Below are positions 46,541 through 57,839 of a DNA stretch of 64,000 nucleotides, piece after piece. How positions within the stretch are numbered: position 1 is the first letter of the stretch; each line of letters starts with the position of its first letter. This stretch comes from Mercenaria mercenaria. Its lineage: Eukaryota; Mollusca; Bivalvia; Venerida; Veneridae. The stretch is taken from positions 16,448,001 to 16,512,000 of the forward strand of contig NC_069373.1 of the NCBI RefSeq assembly GCF_021730395.1. Direction: 5' to 3'. The translations under genes were made by a program, and so were the position numbers. The notes below the pieces were generated by a model that worked only from the letters and a program-made list of their open reading frames with translations, did not search any database and was not told where the DNA came from.

Positions 46541-47120
46541 TTTTTCAGTTTCAAAGATGTTTTCATTGGTTGCAGAATATATTTGTACTTGCATAACTGA
46601 CAGGCTTAATTCCACCAATCAGGTATAAACTTGCATTGTAAGAAATTACTTATTAAAATATTTATTGTCTAAAAAGTTGTCATTCGTCTGCGAAATAACC
46701 TTCTAATGTGCCCTATATTTGACTTGTATGTTCTTTTAATTTGCTACACGCTTCAGTTCGATTTTCCCTCTAACAGTAATAACGGAACATATTTCCAGAC
46801 TACACAAATAAGTAACTTACCACTTAGTCAGTACAGTAACATTTACCCCTCCCCCCATAAAAATACAAAACAAGCACATTAAGGAGCACAGTGGAGCCTC
46901 CATGGGACAACCAGTGGCATCAACTAAACCATCAATTTGATAAGTAACACTGTACTTCTAGGAATTCATTCTTCTTTCAGATTTATATGTTAATTTACTT
47001 AAACCCGACTAACTTGCTTTTTGTTAATCAGTAGCATGCAAATACGACTTCGTCAGGGCTCAAACTGAGCACCACTTTGAGCGATTGGCTTATTCGACTT
47101 ATAAAAATAATAATTGACAT
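46541..47120. other. Unassigned DNA
   Basis: Nothing recognised. Confidence 0.5.
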
Positions 47121-47765
47121 GAACAGAACAGAACATAGTTTATTCAACTTGTACACATACATGTATACGGATATCTCGTTGTGCAAAACATTCATATAAT
47201 ATTCATAATATACATGGTCATTTTAAAAATAGATGTTTGTAACAAGCACAGTGGAAAGAAAAATAATTTGCAAACTAAAAATAAGATAGTTAGGATTTGG
47301 AGAATGAACGGTAAGGTCAAAAGTTTTAACTTTTTTAATAAAGTGTAATTTCTTGTTTTAAAAGCTATTACTATTGACTCATGTAAGTCTAAAACTCATA
47401 CACACACAAACATACTACGTACTACGTTTCAAGATTCAATAATTCGTTTTTCTTCTTATCAGCTTAGGAATGTATTTAGTAAGATTTCTGATAACAACTT
47501 TATTTCTTGACTTGAGTAATTGAATGAATTTGTGCATACTGGGACGTTTATAAAAATATGGTTTTATGAATTTGTGTCGAAACTGCTTATATACTTTAAA
47601 ATTGCATTTAATGACAATGTGGTACTCGTCTTCTATGTCATGCGACTCACATAGCTGACAGATTCGTTCGACCCTTCCGATAAGATTTCTACCGTGCCTA
47701 CCTGTTTCAATTCGCAGCTTATGTGCTGAAACACGCATTTTGGCTAGTTCCTGGCGTAAGGTTTT
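47121..47765 (-). mobile_element. 5'-truncated LINE with ORF2 C-terminus and (GTTCT)n tail
   Basis: From 47765 down to the stop at 47436 the minus strand is open: LRQELAKMRVSAHKLRIETG, then RICQLCESHDIEDEYHIVIK and KFIQLLKSRNKVVIRNLTKY. Segment RICQLC...EYHIVIKC is the cysteine/histidine motif at the ORF2 C-terminus of many LINEs; the corresponding APLRIETGR and VENEVHVLTRC segments occur in the LINE at 60-61 kb. A 315-bp 3' UTR follows, ending in TGTTCTGTTCTGTTC, a short tandem tail typical of some LINE clades. The breakpoint is near 47765. Confidence 0.8.
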
Positions 47766-48229
47766 TTAATTAAGAACATGAAGATAGTCACCTGGGACAA
47801 ATTCGTCCTTGACATAAAATATAATTTTTTTTTTTTTTTTTTTTTTAATAATTAATAACATTTAAAGTTATACTAGGTTTTTTTGCATTTCTATGTAAAG
47901 AAAAATATTGTTGATCAAACACAATAATAAAATAATCAGAAACTTATTTTCACAATAATAAAATAATGAAAAACTTTCTTAAAGAAATATGCAAGTTTTT
48001 ATTTTTTCAAATTCTGTCTGGAGAATTGTGATATTTCAGAAAAATGTGACTTTCACTCATCTAAAGCTTGCAGAATAATGTAGATAACATTTGTCTAAAT
48101 ATAAATTGTTAAGAACATTGTTACTTTGTAAATCTTCCCGCCATTGTTGCACGTAACAGTCTATTAGCCGGCAAGAATGTTTTGGAATCTACACGTCTTG
48201 CTATCGCTACAATAGCGTATAAATCATGC
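47766..48229. other. Unassigned AT-rich DNA, poly-T at 47826-47846
   Basis: Nothing else recognised. Confidence 0.5.
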
Positions 48230-48600
48230 ATTTTGAATTAGCATTCAGCGCCTGTACAACACAGTCACTTTCTTTCAGCTCAAACACGAAAATTCTTATT
48301 GTTTTGGTAACAACAATTTTGGCGCACAACATGTTTGTCTACTATTGATGGCAAATGATCTCTAACAAGCTTTCAGAGTATGTGAGAGGTTCGCTTTGTC
48401 TTGTCACTGTATCCCGAACCCTCCTACTTGGTGAAGCGTATAATTTGATGGTACTTTAAACAGTGATTACAGCGATGGACTTGTCATCAAGTATTCAATT
48501 AGAAAAAATAGTTTGTATCTTTCTATACAATTATTCTTGTGTTAGACTTAAAGCGACCTTTGTCGAACAGGTACCTGGTATTTATCACATAATGTAATAT
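48230..48600 (+). repeat. Old dispersed repeat, copy 4 of 4
   Basis: GGTAACAACAATTTTGGCGC, TGTTTGTCTA, CCCGAACCCTCCTACTTGG, CGTATAATTTGATGGTAC, TTGTCATCAAGTATTCAATT and GAAAAAATAGTTTGTATCTT match 23820-24060. Confidence 0.55.
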
Positions 48601-49155
48601 CAGTATATCGTGAAATATTTTGTAGCCGAGTTTAGTTTGCTTTATACAGCCTTGTTATTTACAGATAAAAAGCGCATTGTTATGGGTGAAATGATGTATT
48701 CCATTATATACACCAAGTATTTGAATGTGTGACGCGTAATTGAAAAATGAAATATTACCTCCTATAATAAGACATAAGCATTGGGAGTGTATTATCATTT
48801 TAAATTTACACTAAACAGACGCCATGTTTTACAATATTTCGACTGTTTATCTGTTGAAAGAAGAAGGTGTTAAGAAGTATTATTTTAAAACATATTTTAA
48901 GAGTATTATATTTTGTAAAAAAATCTCTGCAGTTTGTCTGTAAATTTATTGTATTCAAAACCCTTGAAATGAAACGAATGCAGTATACTACATTTCATTA
49001 TTGTAAGATATGTGCAGCAGCATGGTGTGAGTGAGCAAACTGGGAAATGAAGTCCATGTGAAGTTATCTATCTTGCCTAATTTTATCACAAGTCGTCCAT
49101 CAAAATCTTTCTACAGGTGATTCGTTACATTGCTTTACTTTATAAGACTATATAT
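48601..49155. other. Unassigned DNA with a piece of an old dispersed repeat
   Basis: CGTCCATCAAAATCTTTCTA and CAGGTGATTCGTTACATTGC near 49090 match 44105-44150 and part of 33215-33250. No gene. Confidence 0.4.
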
Positions 49156-49355
49156 GATCCGCACCATGAGAAAACCAACATAGTGCATTTGCGACCAGCA
49201 TGGATCCAGACCAGCCTGCGCATCCGCGCAGTCTGGTCAGGATCCATGCTGTTCGCTAACGGTTTCTCTGATTGCAACAGACTTTGAAAGCGAAGAGCAT
49301 GGATCCTGACCAGACTGCGCGGATGCACTATGTTGGTTTTCTCATGGCGTGGCTC
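49156..49355. mobile_element. Palindromic MITE, copy 9 (shortened right arm)
   Basis: Left arm complete, centre as in copy 1, right arm missing about 35 bp. The flanks are not identical. Confidence 0.85.
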
Positions 49356-50728
49356 AATTACAAGGTTAGCTTTTTGTAAAAGGTGGTCAGCGGTCCGTAT
49401 ATTATGCTCATGTTAGTTGTTTTCAAAATTTAGAATGTCTCTAACCATTTTCAGAATACTGTTGTCTGTTAATTAATAAATTATAAATATTGAGTTTTAA
49501 CTAACAAGTAATAAATGTTCATCCAGGGTTTCCGTAGAATACGGCTTACACATATAGTAAACTTATAAAAAGAGAAAATACCCTAGCACAATTCTTCCGG
49601 GGTTTCGTCTTTCTCTAAATTTACTTATTATGATCTCCATTCAATCTATAGGTTATTTGGTACAACTTTTCCATTGAGGAAAACTAAATCTTGATTATGT
49701 GATTAATTTACCATTTAACAGACGTATTATAACTGATTTGAATATCTTTATAGATATTGTCAATTTGTATTTGATTTATGACCGATTTAATGTAAAAATA
49801 TTTAAAGATTATCGCAGTAGGACATGTCGGGAGATACGAAACTAACGCAATTGCTGATAAGTTTAGATATGGAATTTCTCGTTTGTATCAAACACACAGT
49901 CAGATGCTTTTAATTTAAGTCTTTTATAATATATAGTTTAAGATGGAAAGTAAATCCAAGCGTGTGAATTTTGACATATCGATATGTAACTGGTTTCTTT
50001 CCTTTGAGCAAAATTAAATTATTATCTGGCGAAAGCTTCATCATTTATCAATTGAAATTAATACCTTACATACTATATATTTACCGAATTGCAAAATGAT
50101 TAAAATATACGTATGCTACTTTTTTTTTATTTATTTGGAAATTAATGATTAAAGAAAACCTAATTTTAAGTTGATTTTAAGACATCATTTACAATCATTT
50201 CACGTCATGTTATACATCTCTGTGTGCCAGATTCTGGTTTTATCCTAGGTAACGAGGTAATAGATGTTGTTATACTTCGACTTTTAGAGTAACAGACGTG
50301 CATAAGTACCTTAAGTGAACGGTAAATATAAGTTTTAATTTAGAAAAAAAAATCACAAACAATCAGCTGCGAAATAATAAATATAGTGCATTAAAGCTTA
50401 AAGTTCAGTTAAACAAGATTTTTTTCCAATACCGTTGCAATGTATTTTTTGTCAAAAGAACTTTCTCAATTGACGGTTCATATAACCTAAAACTTTTGTT
50501 TATAGTCAGGACGTTAAGGCATTTCCTCTAGAGAAAACTGGCATCATCACGTTTTTGTTGTTCTCTCAAATTATGCATACTGTTCTTGGGTATCCTTTTG
50601 TTTCTATATTAAGGAAAAGCTCTGACAATTCCGTTTACATCTGCGACATGGATGTATGTTTATGAAACTTCCTTTGAATGTTTTAAAACAATAAATTATA
50701 AAGATATTTTATTACTAGTGCTCTTTTC
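49356..50728. other. Unassigned AT-rich DNA
   Basis: Nothing recognised. Confidence 0.5.
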
Positions 50729-51897
50729 AACAAGAGGGCCATGATGGCCCTATATCGCTCACCTGAGTTTAATTGCTTTCTTGAAATAAATTCTTTGCTA
50801 AAGCTAAACAAATAACCCCATGAGGTGGGGTCAATTTGACCCGGGAGGTCATGATTTGAACTAATTTTGTAGAAGTCTACTAGGCAATGCTACATGTCAA
50901 ATATCTAAGATCTAAGCCTTCTGGTTTATTTTTAGAAAATTTTTGAAGATTGTCCTATGTAAAATCAAGTGACCCCTGGGGTGGGGTCAATTTTAACCCC
51001 GGGGGTCATGATTTGAATAAATTTTGTAGAGGTCCACTAGGCAATGCTACATATGAAATATCTAAGCTCTAGGCCTTCTGGTTTATTTTGAAGATTTTTC
51101 TATGTACAATCAAGTAATCCCATGGGGCGGGGTCAATTTGACCCCGGGGGTTATGATTTGAACAAATTTTGTAGAAGTCTACTAGGCAATGTTACATATC
51201 AAATATCTAAGATCTAGGCCTTCTGGTTTATTTTTAGAAAATTTTTGAAGATTTTCCTATGTAAAATCAAGTGACCCCTGGGGTGGGGTCAATTTTGACC
51301 CCGGGGGTCATGATTTGGACAAATTTTGTAGAGGTCCACTAGGCAATGCTAAATGTCAAATATCTAAGCTCTAGGCCTTCTGGTTTATTTTTAGAAATTT
51401 TTTGAAGATTTTCCTATGTAAAATCAAGTGACCCCTGGGGCAAGGTCAATTTTGACCCCGGGGTCATGATTTGAACAATTTTAGTAGAGGTCCACTAGGC
51501 AATGCTACATGTCAAATATCTAAGCTCTAGGGCTTCTGGTTTTTGAGAAGAAGATTTTTTAAGATTTTCCTATGTAAAATCAAGTGACCCCTGGGGCGGG
51601 GTCAATTTTGACCCTGGGGTCATGATTTGAACAAACTTGGTAGAGGTCCACTAGGCAATGCTTCATACCAAATATCTAAGCTCTAGGGCTTCTGGTTTTT
51701 GAGAAGAAGATTTTTAAAGTTTTTTCTTTTGGTTGCCATGGCAACCAGAATTCTGTATGGAATTCAATTCTTTGAATAATTTTTAAAGAAGACCATCCAA
51801 GGAACAACCCTGTGAAGTTTCATCAAAATTGGCCTGTTGGTTTAGGAGGAGATGTTGTTTAAAGGAAAGTGTGCTCAGGTGAGCTAATAAAGCGTAT
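50729..51897 (-). mobile_element. Tandem-repeat non-autonomous element, TCTAGGCCTTCTGG family, inverted, complete
   Basis: On the minus strand it opens TTAGCTCACCTGAGCA and closes with CAGGTGAGCGATATAGGGCC and GGCCCTCTTGTT. The core has about six units of 150-160 bp with a run of C/G (TTGACCCCGGGGGTCATGAT in plus orientation), CCACTAGGCAATGCTACAT and TAAGCTCTAGGCCTTCTGG. It includes GGTTGCCATGGCAACC, which also occurs in the related copy at 2138. Same family as 1929-2945. Confidence 0.85.
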
Positions 51898-52483
51898 GTC
51901 TATGTATATCTTATTTTATTTGAGTCTCATTCACATGCATACATACACATATAAAACAACATACAAGATGCATATGACCATTCTTAATATAGAATATATG
52001 AGACTATTACATCCTAATGTACAGTAGATCTCTTTAACCATATCTTTAGCCTAAAACGGTATTTTAGTGCAAAGTGCATTACCTTGGTATATGTGAGGCA
52101 GGCATTCATGATAAAAATTCGAACTTTTAAAATACTTAATGTATGCAGCTATTTTAAACTGATACAATCGCTGTCCGTTTCTGCTCAAAAAGACTTATTA
52201 CGACATCCACAAAATGATGATATAATGCTTGCATTTCGCTAAAGTCGTAAATAGTCGAGAAGTGCGCATCCTTGTCATAAAAGTCTTTAACTTGTAATTG
52301 CGCCGTAGAATAACCAGCTAAATTCAGCATAATACGAGATTATACCACATAATGAAAATAATGAAGAAGGTATAGTATTTTCAGTTGTGTGTGTATGTGT
52401 GGGTGTGCGTTTTATTTTTGTTTTTTGTTTTTTTTGTTTGTTTGTTTGTTTTTTCCGTTGTTTCGTTTTCTTATTTTGTTTTT
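51898..52483. other. Unassigned DNA with T/G-rich low-complexity end
   Basis: 52385-52480 is a (G)T-rich low-complexity stretch; nothing else recognised. Confidence 0.5.
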
Positions 52484-52759
52484 ATGCCCCCGGCATCTAC
52501 TGATGCGGGAGGCATATAGTGATTGTCCTGTCAGTTCGTCCGTCCGTCCGTTCGTCCGTCTGTACAAGGTTAACCAAATGGGACCGTTTCGCCTAGCATC
52601 AATACCCCTTACTAGATTGAATTGATACTAATGCAGATGTAACCTGTGACCATTCCTCATCTTCAGACATCACCTGACCTCAGTTTGACCTTGACCTTGA
52701 AATCGACCTCGTTTTGGACTTGGGTTGCTTTGTATCGACAAGGATGTCACCGGGGGCAT
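52484..52759. mobile_element. Repeat element with ATGCCCCCGG inverted ends
   Basis: ATGCCCCCGG at 52484-52493 mirrors CCGGGGGCAT at 52750-52759. A TCGTCCGTCCGTCCGTTCG stretch follows the left end; AGTTTGACCTTGACCTTGAA lies near the right end. It has the general plan of the bivalve tandem-repeat elements but only one core unit. Confidence 0.7.
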
Positions 52760-54939
52760 CAAGCCTTTATTGAACGCAGCTCCTTTTTTGTGTGTGTTTT
52801 TGCCCATTTGATATTCTGAAGAGAACGTGAAGACGTTTTTATTCTGACGATTATATTTATATTTTTTTTGCACGACTGAGCATTTTCGTGTAAAATAAAC
52901 ATTGAATACGTGAATCAAATGGTCTGACATATTAATTATAATGACTGGCACGACTATAAATCTAACCCGGGGTGTCGAAAGTCGTTAAAGTGGGAACGGT
53001 TTCAGCTAACATTTGTTTGATTTGTCATCGGTTAGGTGCCACTTTTCTTTCTCACTACCATTGCTGACGTGCCATCCTAAAATTAAGGTCTGTCATTTGT
53101 TATTAATACGGAGAGGTTTTAATAGGTGGACAATATGGCCCTTTTTGTCACACAATTGTGTGTCCTGAATACAGCTTTTAATTTGCTTTCATGGTGTAAA
53201 TGACATTCATTTATAATACATTTTACTTTGTATGTGCAACCCTTCTCCGTTCTGTCCCCTGTCAATTTTCAAAATTGTCTTGCGCCTGTAACTACACGTT
53301 TTCCGGAATATTAGTTTGCTACATAATGGAAAACCAGAATCCTGGTCTTCTAGGATGTAATTTCACTGCAAACCGCATGGATTAATTATTCAGATTGTAA
53401 TCTTAAATATTCTGAGCGGTTTTAGAGAACGTTGCACTGGCTGTCACCGATAAATCTTTTCGATCAGTTATCACACCAGTACAGATAATGTTGAAGTTTA
53501 GAACCTTCTTGCATCTTTAATTTCAAAACGTTACCTTCGCTAAACACAGTGTCACTATAGTTTCAAGCATGTTTCACTTTTGCAGCATTTATTGAAGTGT
53601 ATAAAACAGCGACCACTTATTTTGTTTGTGACTTGGAGTAGATAATATTCTAAAATAATTTGATTATCCGAAATAAGTAGCCCATTTTCGGCCACAGTTC
53701 GGAAGTTGTACTTGTATGAGCTGTCAAAAGCGCCCATGTAATAGTTAATTTTGATGTACTCAGTTCTTATGTCTGAATAAGCATACATTTATCAAGTATT
53801 TTTCAACGGAATGTATTTCTCCTTCGAGGGAATGCTCAACCGTACAACTAATTACTTTGCCCAAACATTACTGGTTACCACGGAAACAAATCCACGGAAA
53901 TGTATTTTGTACTTATTCATTATTGTGAAGTCATTAGTATATATTTTGCGGTTTAATCCTAAGGAACTATGGAATTCTCACTAGTTGAAATCCACGTACA
54001 CTCACATCCCCTTGCAACAATCCGCAAAACCTTTTTCACCCAAAATTACAAAGACAAATATATGATTATGCTGTTGTAATGTTTTGTTTTAAAGCATATG
54101 TGTTGTTGGAACGTGTGTATGCGTATACGACTTTTGTCCTTGCTTTCATTAATTAATTTTACTTTGACCATACAAAAAGTATTCCAACAGCAGCAATAAT
54201 ACACATAGTTAATATAAACTGCTATTAGTTGTATTAAAGTGAAACAAATGCTTAGTACATTTCTACGTTTGTATTGATATTCATTATTTCTTATTATCGA
54301 CATTTAGAGAATAAAATAGTGTTTCATCTATAGTAGTCGCAACTTGACCGCGATGGTTGACCTTTGGCTGATTATTCATATCGAATATTTCATTGTAGAA
54401 ATAAAGGGTGATGAGGGTAGCCATGTATATTTATATGGAATATATTTGTATCCAGTGCAGTATCAAAGTATGTATACTTGCATTTGATCAGTTAAAACTT
54501 TCCAATACCCTAATTTATAATTGCACACATTTATATTTCCACTTTCTCATGCAGCTGTGTTTTACGTACACTCCTTTTCAATAATAGGTTGTGCCTCATT
54601 ATGTATTATAATACAAAGGTCAACCATCGGGTTCAAGTTGCGTCCACTATACCACGTACTACCGATAACGATTATATAGTTTTGCCAATAAAATGTGTTT
54701 TGAGAAAGTTTCGGTTTTACTAACGAGATATAGTTTTTGCTGAATTGTGGTTGGAAATTAAAATTTAATATCCTAAAATAGCACAGTATGCTAATGATTC
54801 TCATTAAATGTTAAAATGACACATCTAATCTTGTACATATTATGATTAAAGAGGTTTTAAAATTGCATTTTTGTTAATATATGGTGAAATAAATATTCTC
54901 TAAAGGGCGCCGTTTTAGTATTTACTAACTATTTTGTGA
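52760..54939. other. Unassigned AT-rich DNA
   Basis: No gene or repeat recognised; scattered frames under 95 codons lack motifs. Confidence 0.5.
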
Positions 54940-55454
54940 TACCCTCAATTCGTTTATGGATATCAGAAACACACTATCAGATATCATTAATCCACTTTTG
55001 TATCTCATAATATATTGATATCGTTAAGGATATCACACACTCAATTAATGATAAGATTATTTGTGTATGGCAATAAATGGATTGAAGATATAACAAAACG
55101 GTTTACATATATATTTATAACTTTGTTATTTGATATCTTATTATCAGTTTTGTTTTATGATACATGTATTTTTAATTCAATACTAATGATATTTTTAGGA
55201 CTGTTTACAATATTCATAGATGCTATTTGATGCTACAAAAAGTATTTAAGATATCATCATATAGAATTAAGAATATCATGAAATAAATAGATTTTTTGAA
55301 GCCACTACATGTATATCAATTTAAGCATATCATAAGATGAATTTTAGATATCTCAAATTCGATTGTGATATCATTATATAATGACTGAATTGGATATCCA
55401 AAAATAAAGACTATTTTGGATATCTAAAAATTCATTAATTATACAAATGTATCA
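54940..55454. repeat. Degenerate GATATCATTAA-type simple repeat (left part)
   Basis: Some twenty words like GATATCA, GGATATC and GATATCATTAA. The pattern stops at the TTAA element and resumes at 57366-57600. Confidence 0.6.
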
Positions 55455-57365
55455 TTAAGGGGACGCATACTTTGAAATTAGAAAAAAGTGGGTGGGGTAT
55501 TATAAAATTTACCTGCAAAAAAGTACAAGGTTTTGGTAAATGAAATGAATACTGTTTCAACTGTTATAAGTACACAAAGGATTGCTCACTAAAATAAAAA
55601 TGAGAAAAACTGAAACAAGAAAGTTATTGTTGAATTACATAAGACTACTTGTGTACATTCAAAGTCAACAATTAAGACTTTTTGGTGCGAAAATAATAGT
55701 GCTTCACTTTGTCCAAACATTTATCAATGTCCTACAGATTCTAATTTAAAGAAAGAATGTGAAATAAGTTCACTGTCTTGCTTTTCATTTCGCATATGTG
55801 AGCTAAAACACATTATTTAGTTTGTTTACAAAGTAGTGCATAAGAAAAGATACGGTGGTCAAGGAATGCCACATTACAAAACTAAAAGAGTATATTCCCC
55901 TTAATAAATTAAACATTTATCGTTACAGAAGTCTAGTGGCTTACAATAAAGGCCTAGAAATGTTGCCATTATTAATTTTTAACTTGGTATTCATGAACTA
56001 CAATGCACTTAAATATCAAAACACATTCAACAAAGTTTTGAATTGTATTGTCTTAAAAATCCCAAAAATAAGGTATGAAATTTGGTTGAGAAGTCCAGTC
56101 AATGTGTATATGTGCAAAAGCAACATTCTAATCTTGTTCACAAAAGTTACTAATAAACAGCAGGAATGTCAATGATCAAAACTGGACGAATATACAGTTA
56201 TCCTCACTTTAATGTCATTTATAATTTGTCCTTGAATTCTCCACCATACTTTTCATAATTCTGTTTGCACGAGTTGCACGAGAATGCTGTCATTCACGTA
56301 AAAAAACGGGGTCAAATAAGTTGTAAATGCAATATCATCTAAACGTAATTAATGGATTATGCAGTTCAAGATAAACTTTATATCATAACGTAACGAACAT
56401 GTATAATGTTGTAACAACAACTTTACTTACACTGATTTAAGTAGCAGTCGGTTTATAAGTGACTTTATTGATTCATTTTGTGTTTTGTTATTGTTGTCAA
56501 AAAGTATAACGGAAGTGCCTCACAACTAAAGCGGAAACCAGTTTGATGCGCAAAGTAGTCCACTGTAAGTAATATTATTTGACAAATGTCCACAGAAATT
56601 AATAATTTTCTAATATTAAAGACGAATATCTGAATAGGATTCATTATTTGATATGAAATTATAATCATCGACATGTTTTTTTAAAAATCGTACACGTGCT
56701 GACACCTAAGTTGTCTCCCGTTGTTTATTAGAGTTACCTTTCGTCCGGCGCAGTAATACATTTGCAGTGAATCGCCGAGAAGTCGTGGGAAAATTAAAAA
56801 CCATGTAAACAAACTAAAATTAACCACCTTTTCAAGATGAATTTCAAGTGATCGACATTATGCATTTAACCCGCCTTACCTGTGTAGCATCTTAGATATC
56901 TGTTCTAAGGTATTCATTGTGTAGAATGTCATGTTATGCCCTTGCAATGCTAATCCCACTCTGATTTTTTTGTTTACATTTTTTATCAATGACAAATATG
57001 GCGTCCATCCCGAGATGAACAGACGTAGCGTTAAATTTTTACATGTTTAAGCAAACCTGGTGTGTTAGAAAGAAAATCTCATCCCTTCAACATTATTTGG
57101 AACACTGTTATTGTAAAAAACCTGTTTTTTCCTTATACAAAAGCTTAATATTTTGTGTTGAATGTACTTTCACAAAGACCTCTGTTTTCCTATTACATTC
57201 ATAGTACCACATCCTTATCTACAAAATACTGAATATTACAGGTGTCCATCAGTATTATATCAGTTTAGGAATATGTTTTTTATTTTCCCACCATCGATTT
57301 CTTGAATATGCACCCCTTTCGCATTGCTATATGAACTGTGAATGTAGCAATATGCGTCCCCTTAA
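55455..57365. mobile_element. 1.9-kb DNA transposon with TTAA target duplication and perfect short inverted ends
   Basis: TTAA at 55455-55458 and 57362-57365 flank perfect 11-bp inverted ends GGGGACGCATA / TATGCGTCCCC. It sits inside a degenerate GATATCATTAA repeat that continues on both sides, which supports these borders. No transposase is recognisable, so it is non-autonomous. Ends starting GG after TTAA link it in style to 27306-27648 and 27736-32021. Confidence 0.7.
55855..56175 (+). CDS. Hypothetical 106-aa frame inside the TTAA element
   Basis: Open frame starting at GTG, not ATG, reading KECHITKLKEYIPLNKLNIY and so on. It is rich in Leu, Ile, Asn and Lys, as AT-rich DNA gives by chance. 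No motif and no splice signals examined stand out. Listed because it is the only frame over 100 codons in the element; I doubt it is real. Confidence 0.12.
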   Translation: MVKECHITKLKEYIPLNKLNIYRYRSLVAYNKGLEMLPLLIFNLVFMNYNALKYQNTFNKVLNCIVLKIPKIRYEIWLRSPVNVYMCKSNILILFTKVTNKQQECQ

Positions 57366-57620
57366 ATACGTAAAAATCGCAGACTGATATTCGGATATCA
57401 TAAAACCAAACATTTTGAGATATCATTAAATGTTTCATTGTTATCATTAAAAGTATTTTATATTATAACACATATATGTACATTCATTTCATCAAAATAA
57501 GCATGCGAAAATTTATGTATTAAGAGATATCCAATTACTTGTTTTATGATATGCTTTAATCGTGTTATGGTATCTTTAAATCATTTAATATATTAGATCA
57601 TTTATTATAGTCTCATCCAT
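57366..57620. repeat. Degenerate GATATCATTAA-type simple repeat (right part)
   Basis: GGATATCATAAAA, GAGATATCATTAAATG, GAGATATCCAATTA and similar words. More such words occur at 61860-61990, beyond the minisatellite and LINE. Confidence 0.55.
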
Positions 57621-57839
57621 TTACATTTTATACAAACATACAAATATAAAGTAACACATATCATACAGGTAAATGGCCATTCTATATAGAATTACAAGAG
57701 ACTACATATGTTGCACACTTAACGTTCTATGTTTAAATAAAAGTATTGATAAATCACAGTAAAACTACTATAAAAAAAACTTTGGCAAATAATATATTTT
57801 TATGATGTAAGACTGAGAGTGTTTCATGTCCGTGCACGT

